A stretch of 64,000 nucleotides of DNA from Bimuria novae-zelandiae CBS 107.79 (taxonomy: Eukaryota > Ascomycota > Dothideomycetes > Pleosporales > Didymosphaeriaceae), in the NCBI GenBank assembly GCA_010015655.1, contig ML976659.1, positions 124,001 through 188,000 on the forward strand, in the 5' to 3' direction. Both the position numbers and the translations under genes were made by a program. Under the pieces are notes generated by a model. That model did no database searches, was not told the origin of the DNA, and saw only the letters and a program-made list of their open reading frames with translations. Numbering within the stretch: the stretch's first letter is position 1; each line of letters opens with the position of its first letter. Below are positions 1-11,807 of this stretch, piece by piece.

Positions 1-440
1 TATTGTTATTATTTTTAATATTACTATTAGTAGCTAATTACGCGTCGCCTATAGAGCTCTTATTAGTGTCTAGCTCTAATAGCGCGTTAGTGGCTATATT
101 AGTGCCGCCATCTTTAGGGAGGGTTTATAACGCCTCGCTTTTAAGCCGCTAGCTAAAAACTTAAAAGAGGTTGCAGTTTATGCCCTTTAAGCGATTAAGC
201 GACGCTATATTAATAGAGGAAGGCGTTAGTAGAGGGTAGGAGGTAAGTTAAAGTAGTGGAGATATTAGATAATTAGTGCTATACTATATTAGGCAGCGCT
301 AGGCTCTAACACTAGTAAGTCTAATATGCCTTAAGTTAAGATTTACTCGCGCAGGATCCCCCTAACGCCTATAACCTATAGTTACCCCTATATTGTGGCC
401 TATTAAGTCTGCTAATTAAGTTAATTAAACAGGCATAATT
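1..440. repeat. AT-rich, RIP-like sequence at the left edge
   Basis: Very AT-rich sequence full of TpA and short CpG-bearing remnants, with no open frame of note. It has the same texture as the eroded transposon blocks at 28.4-31 kb and 35-58 kb, so it is probably the end of another transposon-derived block. No terminal repeat or coding relic could be assigned. Confidence 0.6.
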
Positions 441-506
441 TGCTTAATTAACTTGATAACTTTTGCCTCCCTGATTGACTTGATTAACTTGCTACAATTA
501 AGTCAA

Positions 507-1461
507 TTAAGTCAAGTTATTAAGTCGACTTGCTTGTTGCCAGCTCTGGGTAGGAGTTGGAGTCGATGGGCGTGTGGGATACAGGGGTTGGAAAGACTCT
601 TCTACAGGGGCTGGGTAAGTAGGATACTGCGAGTAGTCGACAAAGTCATCGACGGCGTCGCCATCAACGTTTTGCTCTTGCAAACTCAATATATTCACAT
701 GCGCCTCAGTTCCGAGAGGTAGAAATCCGTCGACCAAAAGCACTATATCTGCAAGGCGCAACGTGTCGAGCTGAAAAGTCAGAGACTGGTTCGTGAGATC
801 CGTCAGATTTGTTAAAAAGCTCAGGCGATATACGTCGTTAAACTGTTCGTCAGAGGGTACTCCTGAAAAAGAACTGCAGCGTACCAGAGAGACCATGGAA
901 CTCGTACAATCGATCCCACGTTGCAGCTGGAGTACCTGGAGTGGTCGGAACATGGGATCTTCGGCGTGGTAGCTTAGGAGTTGAAGGCCATTTCAGCTTC
1001 TCCCGACCGAACCGCCCGACAATGCAGAGGAGCTTGATGTACTGCACATGTACCGGCAAACCCGCATTCCCTCTCTTTATGATGATGCTTTCGCCGTGGT
1101 CCATGGCGACTCCATATGCCTGCAGACAAGCATCAAGCTGGACCCAAGTAGAGGTTGAGTCAGGCCCCACCTTGAGCTTTGTGAGATCGAACGACTTCCA
1201 CTCTTTTTCCGTGAACCTGCGGGCTCTCTGAATCTTCGGCGCTCTGACTCATCGGTTAAGACGTATTCCTGGCCACAGCGGTATGCCGTTGGACACGTAT
1301 CCATTGTTAGATTTTCCAATAGCTGCAATAGCCCTGTGCTTTTCTGTGCGCGAAGCCCGCCATACGAGGAGTGGTCCGATAATGCCCAACAGGGCAAAGA
1401 TAACTATTCCGGCAGCGACCCATGTTCCGATCGCACTGACGAGATCCGTTTTCTCCGACAT
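507..1461 (-). pseudogene. Broken fungal membrane-associated hypothetical gene
   Basis: Reading from 1461 leftward, the frame begins MSEKTDLVSAIGTWVAAG and has one N-terminal membrane segment (about residues 9-33) followed by a basic stretch. It is cut by a TGA at 1249-1251. The same frame then continues without another stop to about 850 (VRAPKIQRARRFTEKEW, then a KLLCIVGRFG stretch and a GLSGTLQFF stretch). The logical continuation (DVYRLSFLTNLTDL, ADIVLLVDGFLPLG) lies one frame over and runs to 507. So one nonsense codon and one frameshift near 870-890 interrupt an otherwise coherent protein. The composition resembles a fungal hypothetical family with an N-terminal helix and a C-terminal conserved block. 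Its function is unknown. A 49-bp intron at 1297-1249 was considered, but it does not restore the frame. It sits beside the AT-rich edge, which fits decay of a gene next to transposons. Confidence 0.6.
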
Positions 1462-1619
1462 GTCGTCTTAGTCCTGCGTATTTCGAGAATGAGTTGGGGC
1501 GAGGTCGAAGATGAAGTGACCCGGGGTATAATTCAGCCTTGCTGCATCGCAATGTAAATAAGCGATATGCAGGCTTGGCGTCTGCCAAATGCTCACCGGT
1601 CTCGATCGGTTCTGGTATA

Positions 1620-2574
1620 CTACTTTCGTGTGGTGGGCAGCTCTTGCACCGGGGCTTCCACGCTCATCTCATGATGCTGTACCGCGTTCCTCTGATAGTT
1701 TTTGGCATCTTGGCTGCCCGAGACACCATAGTCATCCTTGAGCTGATAGACCGCATTGTGCTGTCCCATCTCAGCCACCTCTTTGAACGGAGGAGAAACC
1801 TTCTGATGCCTCTTGCGGCGCGCAAGCATGTAGCCAGCCCCAAACATCACCGCAATGCTCGCAACCGCACCGATTACCATTCCAGCTTTGGCGCCGCTAG
1901 AGAGGTCAATCCAAGCTGAGGGCGCTGCCGAAGTCGAAGGAGCCAGTGAAATGGTAAAAGCATCGCTGCTAGACGTTGACGTCGATGTAACGGTCGCGCT
2001 TGTAGTATAAGAAGATCAAGATGACGAGGATATCGTCGCGCCGGCCCCCAGCGTAGCTGCTACCTTGACTTCGCCCGCCTTGCCACAACAACCAGTGCTA
2101 TTCCCACAACACCACGTCTCCGACATCGGCATCCCATCGCACGGCGTCATCTGCACGCTTCCCGCGCCGATATCCTGCTCCGCGTTAGCCAACTCGACTC
2201 CCTTCGTGTACGGTATACTATCAACTCACATGGAGACAAAAGTTTGCACAGTCTCCCCTGTTCCAATCGCACTCGGTACATGCTTGCCTCCAATAGCTAG
2301 ACACCACTGCAGGATTCCCCTCAATCAGATAGTCGTTCTGGCATATGCCATTCGAGAGACAGATGTCGGCTGTCCAGTTGGTACCAACCACTAGGCTACC
2401 GGAGGGGTTGGGTCTGTCGATGGCGCAGCAGATGTTGTAGATGGGACTTGAAGGGTCGGCACTGCAGCGATTGCGGTATTTCTCCATTGTAGGCGTGCCG
2501 TTTGGGTCATAGCACAGTGCTTGAGCGATGCTAGGTAAGGCTGACGCGAATAGGAAGGGGAGAGAGGAACGCAT
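1620..2574 (-). pseudogene. Cys-rich secreted/single-pass membrane protein with in-frame stop
   Basis: Exon 1 is 2574-2230 and exon 2 is 2174-1620, joined across a 55-bp intron (GTGAGT donor, GCTAAC branch, GCAG acceptor). The product starts with a signal peptide (residues 1-19). It continues with a Cys-rich ectodomain (CYDPNGT, NICCAIDR, ICLSNGICQN, CTECDWNRGDCANFC; then WCCGNSTGCCGK in exon 2). A Ser/Thr-rich stalk, a transmembrane helix (AGMVIGAVASIAVMFGAGYM) and a basic cytoplasmic tail (LARRKRHQK) follow. Codon 168, inside the Ser/Thr stalk, is TGA (2016-2018), while the helix and tail continue in the same frame. An alternative intron at the stop would lose the frame. Cys-rich ectodomain, stalk, helix and short tail is a common fungal cell-surface layout. 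As written, the product would be a 167-residue secreted fragment. A sequencing error at this codon is possible. Confidence 0.6.
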
Positions 2575-3263
2575 GGTTGAAGACAGGTGAGATCAGATGG
2601 ATCAAAGAAATGGGGATGTAAGGAAGGAAATGGCAAGACATGAGAGTTTAAGGAGCATAAATAGGGGAATGCGGAGTGAGAAGGCCGTTTGGCGGGGGTG
2701 GTTCTATTCTTTTGCGACGCATGTTGCACAGTGGCAGGGCTGGTGGCTTGAAGTTGGGGCGACTACCTCGTACCAGAGGGCAAGGCTTCTTTGGAATAGG
2801 AGCGAAAGGAGCGTTACTGATTGCGACCGAGTAATCATTGGATGAGAGAATCCGCATGTTGGACGATGGTGTTATTCCAGGTTCCTGAAGGCCGATAGCC
2901 CTGCGAAGCTAGGAAACGAGTGTAGAGGCCTGGTGCCGAAGCAAATCTATTTAAGCCACATGGCGTTAGCTACACAAGCAGTTAAAGCACTGCTGGCATC
3001 CCGGCCTCAGTGAATGTAGCCTGAGGTATGTTGAAGGGTCAGATGAAGGTTCACAGTCACGCCTCCCGCGCAGCTGACGCGGAAGCGGGACGCCAAGCAC
3101 TGTCGATCTAATGTTACAGTGATGGCTGACGTCGCGCCACGGGGCCTCCGATCTTAAAACTGAACCCAGTTCCGACGCTCTTTTCCCCACCTATCACCTC
3201 CTTCTCAGTCCTTTCCTTTGCATTGCAGCGTTCTGCAGATACTGCCGTCTTTTCGCATCCAGC
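2575..3263. other. Divergent intergenic region
   Basis: Non-coding, normal composition, between the leftward Cys-rich gene and the rightward alkaline phosphatase, so it must hold both promoters. Short open frames here lack coding features. A pyrimidine-rich stretch lies just upstream of the phosphatase ATG. Confidence 0.6.
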
Positions 3264-5180
<1,917 letters not shown>

Positions 5181-5395
5181 CATGGCCTGTGAAGGGTGTG
5201 TGTGATATCTTTGGCATTTTTGGCGTTCGGGTCGGCTTCGTCATGATACCGGATGTAAATCAGAATGGTGTTTGGGACTTGCATATTGGTTGCGATGTAC
5301 TACCTACCTATGAATGGTTTTTCTGCTTTCTATCGTGGGCATCGAGTATCGTGTGTAGCAATGGCAGATCAACCCAGTCCATCCACCAGACTTCC

Positions 5396-6529
5396 TCAGG
5401 GCACCAAACACCCTAGCAACACCTCGCCCCAATTCGGATCATGTTCCGAGGACGACCGCTCCCTGCGCTTCTCACTGTCCTCACTCCGCCCTCTCTTCCT
5501 TCTTTCCTCCGCACGCCAGTCCCGGAACGGAACCGCAGTACTCCTCCCCTCCCCACACCCATCCAACCTACCTACCACTCCCGCCATCTCTTTGCCCCCC
5601 TCCCTTCCATCTATCGATCTCGCCTTCTCCCCGCCCACCCAATCATCTTTCCGCATCCCGAACATGCTCACCTCCCACGCCCTCCACGCCAAATGCCACA
5701 AATGCACCCCCAACAACAGCACACAAAGCGCCACATCAAACCCACCACTGACATACATATCCGTGTTTATCCTGTGGCACCGCTGCAACACCGTCATCCC
5801 CGTTCCCATCGGATCGAGGAAGTTGTCGGGATACGGGGACGTGTAGGAGCTGCAGGCGTCCCAGTTTTTATCGAGTAGGTTGAAGAAGACGGAGATGTGG
5901 ACGGTGAGGAAGGCTGTGAGCGCGAGGTCGAAGAGCGTTAGGAGGAGGGTGTGCAGGAGGGAGGACAGGCGGCGGGTGAAGAGGGGGTGGTAGGTGTGGG
6001 CCGGGTGGGTGGGGAGGGGGATGGTGGTGGTGGTAGTGCGCGTTTTAGTCGAAGGGGTAGAGGATGGTGTGGGTGAAAGGGAAGATGGCTGCGGTTCAAA
6101 TGCCTCGCCTGGCTCGTGGCCGCGCTCGTACCGCCGGCCGTGGTAGTAGTCCAGGGCGAGAAGGGCGTGTAGGCAGTCGATTGGGACCTGTCCCTTACGT
6201 TAGAAATTTTGCGGCGATGCTGGTGTGCGCAGGCTTACCACTGCGAACAGGAAGCCCCATAACAGCCCTCTTTTGCTGGTGAATTGTGTAGTGTCGAACT
6301 TCTCTACCCAGTCGTCCGGCATGCCGTAGTCGTCGTGGATGTGCGTGCTTGAGATGTGCCAGATGAGCGTGGGAAGCGTGATGAGTGCCATGATGAGATG
6401 GACGCTGTACGACGTGATTGCATTTTCGAGCCGGGCTGGCAGCGGGTAGTGGTCTTTCATCGGAGCATGCATCCTTGGGCGTTGTGAAGGAAGCGTTGTC
6501 ACAGCTTCGATGGAGTGATCAGAAGCCAT
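5396..6529 (-). CDS. Fungal multi-pass membrane protein, unknown function
   Basis: Exon 1 is 6529-6239 and exon 2 is 6187-5396, joined in phase 0 across a 51-bp intron (GTAAGC donor, CTAAC branch, CAG acceptor), giving 360 residues. About four hydrophobic helices are visible: residues 39-59, about 88-108 across the splice, a LLHTLLLTLFDLALTAFLTV segment, and a DVALCVLLLGVHLWHLAW segment. A Pro/Ser/Thr-rich loop lies after the second helix. A charged, Arg/Glu-rich C-terminal tail follows the last helix. An upstream in-frame ATG at 6664 would add 45 residues of low-complexity His/Ser sequence. I chose 6529 because the conserved-looking acidic/basic N terminus starts there. A GTGAGC at the start of the tail could be another donor, so the C terminus is less certain. 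Family not recognised. Confidence 0.65.
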
Positions 6530-6741
6530 GATGTAAGAATTGGTAGATTGGTGGGAGAAAAAGTGGTTGTGCATATGGGCAGGTACCATGCTGCTGCGTG
6601 GGTGTGGGAAGGCGCAAACGACCGGAAAGGAAAGAAGAGCACATGTGTCTTTCGAGACTGGCACGTTTTAGAATAGCACATGCATCCCTCCTTTACGTGA
6701 TGATTCTTGTATTTGATCTAAAGTCATCTTCACGACCGCAG

Positions 6742-6777
6742 CCATCCATCCATCCATCCATCCATCCATCCATCCAT
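6742..6777. repeat. CCAT tetranucleotide microsatellite
   Basis: Nine tandem CCAT units in the intergenic region between the membrane protein and the zinc-cluster regulator. No coding role. Confidence 0.95.
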
Positions 6778-6839
6778 GATATGATTGCTTCCAACGTGAC
6801 TACCCAGTTCGGTCGTCAGTATCGTATAGACACTTCAAT

Positions 6840-6901
6840 CCCCCCCCCCCCCCCCCCCCCCNNNNNNNNNNNNNNNNNNNNNNNNNNNNNNNNNNNNNNN
6901 N
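6840..6901. other. Poly-C run followed by 40-nt assembly gap
   Basis: 22 C (6840-6861) run directly into N 6862-6901. The juxtaposition suggests the assembler stopped in a homopolymer. The surrounding 6665-7192 stretch shows no gene. Confidence 0.95.
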
Positions 6902-7192
6902 CATTGACAACGCCCACTGCCTGCAAATTACTTTTACAATTTGCTCCAAATACAGACTGAGAAACACAATAGAAGAAATAAAATGCTGCCCAGGCGCCTG
7001 GACGCCTCGCTAATGAACAAAGCAACAAGTCGTGAAGAAATGCAAGTGACTGGTATCGGGGGTATAGCAAGCGTGCTGGTATAAGAATGGAAGAATGTAC
7101 ATAAAGGTTGTAACCAACCTGAGGGGTGTGGTCTAACCGAACCATCGCCACTGCCCTCCAATAGATTCATATGACCCTAGAAAAGGGTCCAC

Positions 7193-9735
7193 CTAAGATC
7201 CAAAATCATTGGAAAAACCGTACTGGTTGTTCCAGTCTTGAGCTTCAAGCATCCAGCTCACAGAATCGAAGAATTCGTAGCTGTTGGCGCTTGCCATCCC
7301 GTTAGGTATGGGCGCAGGCATGCTGAGCGTGTTGAGATGTGGATTGAAGCTCGGTAGGCTGTGTGCGGGGTTCTCGACTATTATGCCGGGAGGAGGTGTG
7401 GAATTGGACGAACTGTCCGGATTTGTCGGGTTGTCACGAACAGTGGTGTCGAGCTGTTCTGCAGCACCGTTGACCTGCGATTCGCGCCAGCGCCATACAC
7501 AGTCGAACACGACGCTCATGCTCATGCGGCTGCGGATAATGAGACCCAACGGATCTTCGAGCAGACCTAGAAGCATGTCAAATACGTCTCAATGACTATT
7601 AATGCCTACAAGCTTGCAATGCGTTCTGACTGAGGATGGATGGGGGTTGAAGGTAGCGACTTACCGGAACTATCTCGTCGGTTGCCCGACTGATGTTGTT
7701 GAGGTGCCTGGACATTGTTGTTGAACATGTTGGCCATCCCCGGATTGCTGACAACGGGCGATTGGGACATGCTATGCAAACTACGTCCACGAGAGCTTTC
7801 CTTCCAGAGCTGAGCCAGGACTTCTGCAAAACGGTCGAGCAAGTCGTTCGTCTCGACCTTTGACTTCCGCAGAGCTTCAATAGTGCGTAAGACATATTGT
7901 CTGCCCTCGTGCGGCAATCTCCCCGCAAAGTCGGAGTTGAGAAGTTTGAGTAAAGCAAAGCCAGCTGCGAGTGCCAACTGCATGATGTGATATGGAGCAT
8001 GAATTAATTGCGCATCCTGTTGGAGCTTGAACACATGGTCAAGATATGCAGTCGCAGCGTAATACAGCTGCACAAGATCATTGCGGCGCTCGAGCCGGGC
8101 TTCTCGGTTAAAAAAAGAGTAGAGATGCAGGTGCAGGGTCACTGCACAGTGGTGTAGTTCCTCCAGAGCTGCACGAATGTGAGTTTTGCGGCTCCAATCA
8201 AATGTGTAACGTAGCAGTAGGTAAACTATAGGCTTACCTTTGTTCACACCATCGAAGACTCCACGCTCTTCCCGTAGCCGATCCGTTTCTAGGCTCATAT
8301 ACGTCGTCGCGGCCCCTTCAGAGAATCGGTCCTTGTTCATGGAGTACAGCAGCTTGTTGATGCGGCTAGCGGCCATCTCTTGCCGCAATCGCACAAATAT
8401 GTCTGGGGGCATCGTTCGCAGATGCTCCTCCTCGTCCGTCTTGAAATCCAAGGTCGAATCATATAGGGTGATGGACGGCTGGCCATGGCCGGTCGAAACG
8501 CTAAAGTCATCAGCTACACTTCATGACGACGTTGGATGAAGCTTACGTTTGCGCTACAATATTGCAGACGGCCCACGTCCGCAAGCGATCTTGTATGTCT
8601 TCCTTTTGCAGTCGCACTTTGGTCCTCGAGAAGTCTTGCGGATGCGTGGGTTGATGCAGGCCTATGTGCATGGCAATCTGCATCATGACCCCGCACAGCA
8701 TAAATGTGGGATCCATGACGGTCCGATGCTGCGGCAGCGGCCAGTAACACAGCAGACACAGGGCCTTGACGACGTGGTGGTTCGTCTGGCCCTTGATGGT
8801 CTTCCATATCAGATCCGTCAAGGGTTCCTTGAGACGGTTCAGCAGCCCAGGATCGCGCGTGTAATGGCGTGCCCCGACGCTGATGATGGCCCAGAAGAGC
8901 AGCTTATTGTCTTTAGAGAGAACCTCCTCGGGCGTGCGCAGCGGGTCGAGGAACGGTAGGAAGCGGTGGTAGCGATCGAAGAACTCAGCGAAGAGCTCCG
9001 TGACCTGGACGGGGGCAAGGCGCAGGTTGTCGAGCGAATGCATCATGGGCGAACCGCTCCGCAGGTCCAGCAGCGACGTCGCAGCCACTTGCTGGTGCCG
9101 CGTCTGCAAATACGCGTCGTCCTCGTCGGCCTTGACTGCACCTGGGGCGAAAGAGGCGCTGTCGCCCTGTTGTTGCTGTTGTTGCGGCGTGTGGACCATG
9201 GGTAGACTGTTCGCTCGCCCTTCATACATGGCCAGACGGCTGCGCAGCTGCTCCATTTCGCGTTCCATTTCGGCATTGCGCGTGCGCTTCCCAATGCGCT
9301 TGAAATTGGGCTCAATGACGCATTTCAGGCCTTGCTTCTGGCATCGCGAGCAGCTTACAAACGGGTCTTGTTGGACGTTGCATCGGAGCTGGTAGTAGTG
9401 AGGGTCAGCGGGGACCTGCCGCAAGCACTTTTGGTGTCTGCACGCACCTTTTGCTGGCGACATTCGTTGCAAGCACGCTTCACGACGGTGCTGCGACGGC
9501 TGCCCGGTCGCGCATTCGCAGCGTCGCCATTTTCCTCGTCGTCGCTCGAGGCGGGTCGCTTAAACGTTTGGGAGCGCGCGCTCGTCGGGCTGGCGACGTA
9601 GGAAATTGGCGGGTTCCCCTGCGCGCCGTTTGGCGTCTGGGGCGACATGGACAACATTTCCGTTGTTGTTGCCGATATCGCATGCAGTGGAGGATCGGCT
9701 CGACGAGCGGAAGAATTCAATGGCGGGGCAGGCAC
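7193..9735 (-). CDS. Zn2Cys6 transcription factor with fungal-specific middle homology region
   Basis: Five exons: 9735-9448, 9388-8547, 8500-8238, 8168-7665 and 7566-7193. The introns are 59, 46, 69 and 98 bp and all are GT-AG. The joined length is exactly 757 codons (756 residues). The binuclear zinc cluster is C89-x2-C92-x6-C99-x9-C109-x2-C112-x6-C119, and intron 1 splits it right after RACNECRQQK. A basic linker (NFKRIGKRTRNAEMEREMEQL) and coiled coil follow, then a poly-Gln tract near residue 160. The middle homology region of fungal regulators comes next (ELFAEFFDRYHRFLPFLDP, LCLLCYWPLPQHRT, MHIGLHQPTHP). The C terminus ends QDWNNQYGFSNDFGS, acidic and aromatic as in activation regions. 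The zinc-cluster flank resembles War1/Leu3-type regulators from memory, but the target genes cannot be told. The 69-bp third intron is stop-free and in phase, so its retention would add 23 residues. Confidence 0.9.
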
Positions 9736-10593
9736 GCTCGAGCTAGACTAGATTGCTACAGGCGTGCAAAGGGAATCAATATGCCAACACACACCGGGCT
9801 GTCAATTGCTGCGAACGTGCGGAGCTGTCCTCATGTGATGTTGTCGGCAATCGAGTGCCCTGTCCATGCAGGAGCCCGGAGACCGACACGCGCTTCCAAC
9901 TGATAGCCGCCTGGCCTGACTCATCCATCAACAGGCAGGAGTGGAGTAGTACCCTTTGCGAGAGTGAAGGACATCTCCGCACCCAATAGCATACTGGTAG
10001 CTGGCTTATGGTGTGGATCCGCTTCCGGCAAACTCCTTGGCCCCGAAGTGCCTATGTGAGCCTTCCTCTTCGTGTCCAGAGCATTAAGCCTGAATACAGC
10101 CAAGGTGCTTGAACTGTCAAATAGCAGAGAGAAATAGCGCTACATGCGTTGTTCTCCTTTGAACTTGGTAGAAACAGCTTGGAATAGTCACCCAGGTAGT
10201 TTGCCGACAAATTGATCTTGCGGCGCTTAGATACATAGAACTCCCCAGAATGGTCGACCCCATCGACTTGTACTGAATGACGGAATGCTATGGCAAGCAG
10301 AGGCAGAAGCGTGTGACGTGCCCCGGCTCCCGCGTTGGACAACATCGAAATGAGGCCCGGGCAGAAGTCTAGTAACTGCCAGTCCATCTGGACAGCAACA
10401 GGCACAATACGATGAGAGCTTGGCTTGTCAGTAGTGGTTGATTCTACTTAGCGACTTGTTCTGAGACGCCCGAGCGTAATGCAGAAATCGCTGTGATATC
10501 GTAATTCCTAAAGCCCACTTGAACCAGGAACTTCCCGTAATGCACATGAACACCGAATGCCCTGTTTTCAATCACCACCCACAATTCTGCCCC
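9736..10593. other. Intergenic region without recognisable gene
   Basis: Normal composition. The open frames here (for example 10052-10405 on the minus strand) lack recognisable domains, signal peptides or splice structure. It should contain the promoter of the zinc-cluster regulator and the 3' end of the eL34 transcript. Confidence 0.55.
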
Positions 10594-11068
10594 TTAACGC
10601 TTCTTCTGCTGCGACTCCTTAAGCACCTTCTTCACGACCTTCTGCTCCTCGATCAGGAAAGCGCGAACAATGCGGTCCTGGACGCAGTTGGCGCATCGGG
10701 AACCGCCATAGGCGCGCTGGACGGTCTTCTTGGGGCGGCTGACGGTGGCGTACTCGCGAGGACGGAGGGCGGGGATACCAGGCAGCTTGGTACCACAGTC
10801 CTGATCTCATTAATACAGGTACATTGCGCGTTTCGTTGTACACGTACACCGCACTTGGGAGCAGTGCCCTTCTTCTTGATGTGGAGGTATCGGTGCTCGC
10901 CACCGGGAGTCCTGATCACGCGGACATTCTGGCTGGTGGTGTTGTACGGGGCCCGTCGGCGCTACCCACAGTCAGTCTCGCATTCCATCCAGGCAATCCT
11001 AACATCGCGGCTTTCGACAGCCTTTCGTTGCGCAGGTAACGTACGTAGGTAAGTCTAGTGGACGGCAT
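10594..11068 (-). CDS. rpl34: 60S ribosomal protein eL34
   Basis: Structural component of the large ribosomal subunit. The three exons are 11068-11045, 10961-10848 and 10800-10594. The introns are 83 and 47 bp, with GTACGT donors in both. The 114-residue product begins [20 protein letters not shown] and continues [60 protein letters not shown], ending in a Lys-rich tail. All hallmark stretches of eL34 are present, including the two CxxC pairs. Its length matches the family. The very short first exon followed by an intron is typical of fungal ribosomal protein genes. A further intron is likely in the 5' untranslated region (11230-11175: GTAAGT donor, TACTAAT branch, GGCAG acceptor). It is divergent to Prp8. 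Confidence 0.96.
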
Positions 11069-11807
11069 TGTGATGTTCCCGAAGATTCAGACGGAGGAGT
11101 TACTGCGATGTGTGTAAGTGACGTTCGACGTGCGCAGCTGTTCGTGTGCGATATGGAGAGGTCTCGTACCTGATCTGCCAGAAGCAATTAGTATTGATTT
11201 TGTAGTGGATGTAGTTTGTTGCAGACTTACCGCGGGCGTTGCTGTTGTCGACGGTCGTCGTTGAACTTTCGCTGAGGCGCCGTGCCAGTGTGCGAGAACT
11301 CGCTTAACTTTCGGGCACGCGCTAGTAATGCGCCAAGCCTCACGTGAGGAAGCTGCGGCCTGGCGCGCAGGAGAAAAGATATCATCGCCCGCCACCTGCG
11401 GTGCATCGCAAATCCTCCATCGCGTGGGGTATCGACAATCTTGCGGCGCGTCTATTTCATTCTTGATACCCCTTTGCGCGGTCGATTCCACAAATTACGA
11501 CCGTTGCGCACCCCTTTGTTGGCCAGTCTGGAAAGCTTCAGGATACATTCCGAGCTCAACCCGCGACGCGGTCGCATCAATCAGTCTTCCACTGCAGCGC
11601 AAGCTGTAGCTGGGCCAAAAGGTAATACAACACCATCCAGAGACTCCACACCGCAACATGTACAATAGCCCACTGTATTTCGGAAGCTTCCTTCGGTTGT
11701 CCTCAACAACGATATCACGAGCATTCGCCTCAGTGAAACTAACGCACCTTCCATCCGCCTCTACTAACGCGACAAAGACAATCTCTAACTAGGTCGGATT
11801 CTGCAAG
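11069..11807. promoter_or_regulatory. Divergent promoter of eL34 and Prp8
   Basis: About 740 bp between two divergently transcribed housekeeping genes. It contains the probable 5'-UTR intron of eL34 (11230-11175). Pyrimidine-rich stretches and ACCTTCCATC/CTCTAAC sequence lie near the Prp8 ATG. No specific factor site can be assigned with confidence. Confidence 0.5.

Noticed and set aside
8169..8237. Reading the zinc-cluster regulator through intron 3 as exon
   Set aside because: Strong GTAAGC/GTGCAG sites, and the junction gives a smooth NKALEELHHC; however, the 69-bp segment is in phase and stop-free, so retention cannot be excluded.
10052..10405. 117-codon minus-strand ORF between the regulator and eL34
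   Set aside because: No domain, no signal peptide, no splice or codon pattern supporting it; left as intergenic.
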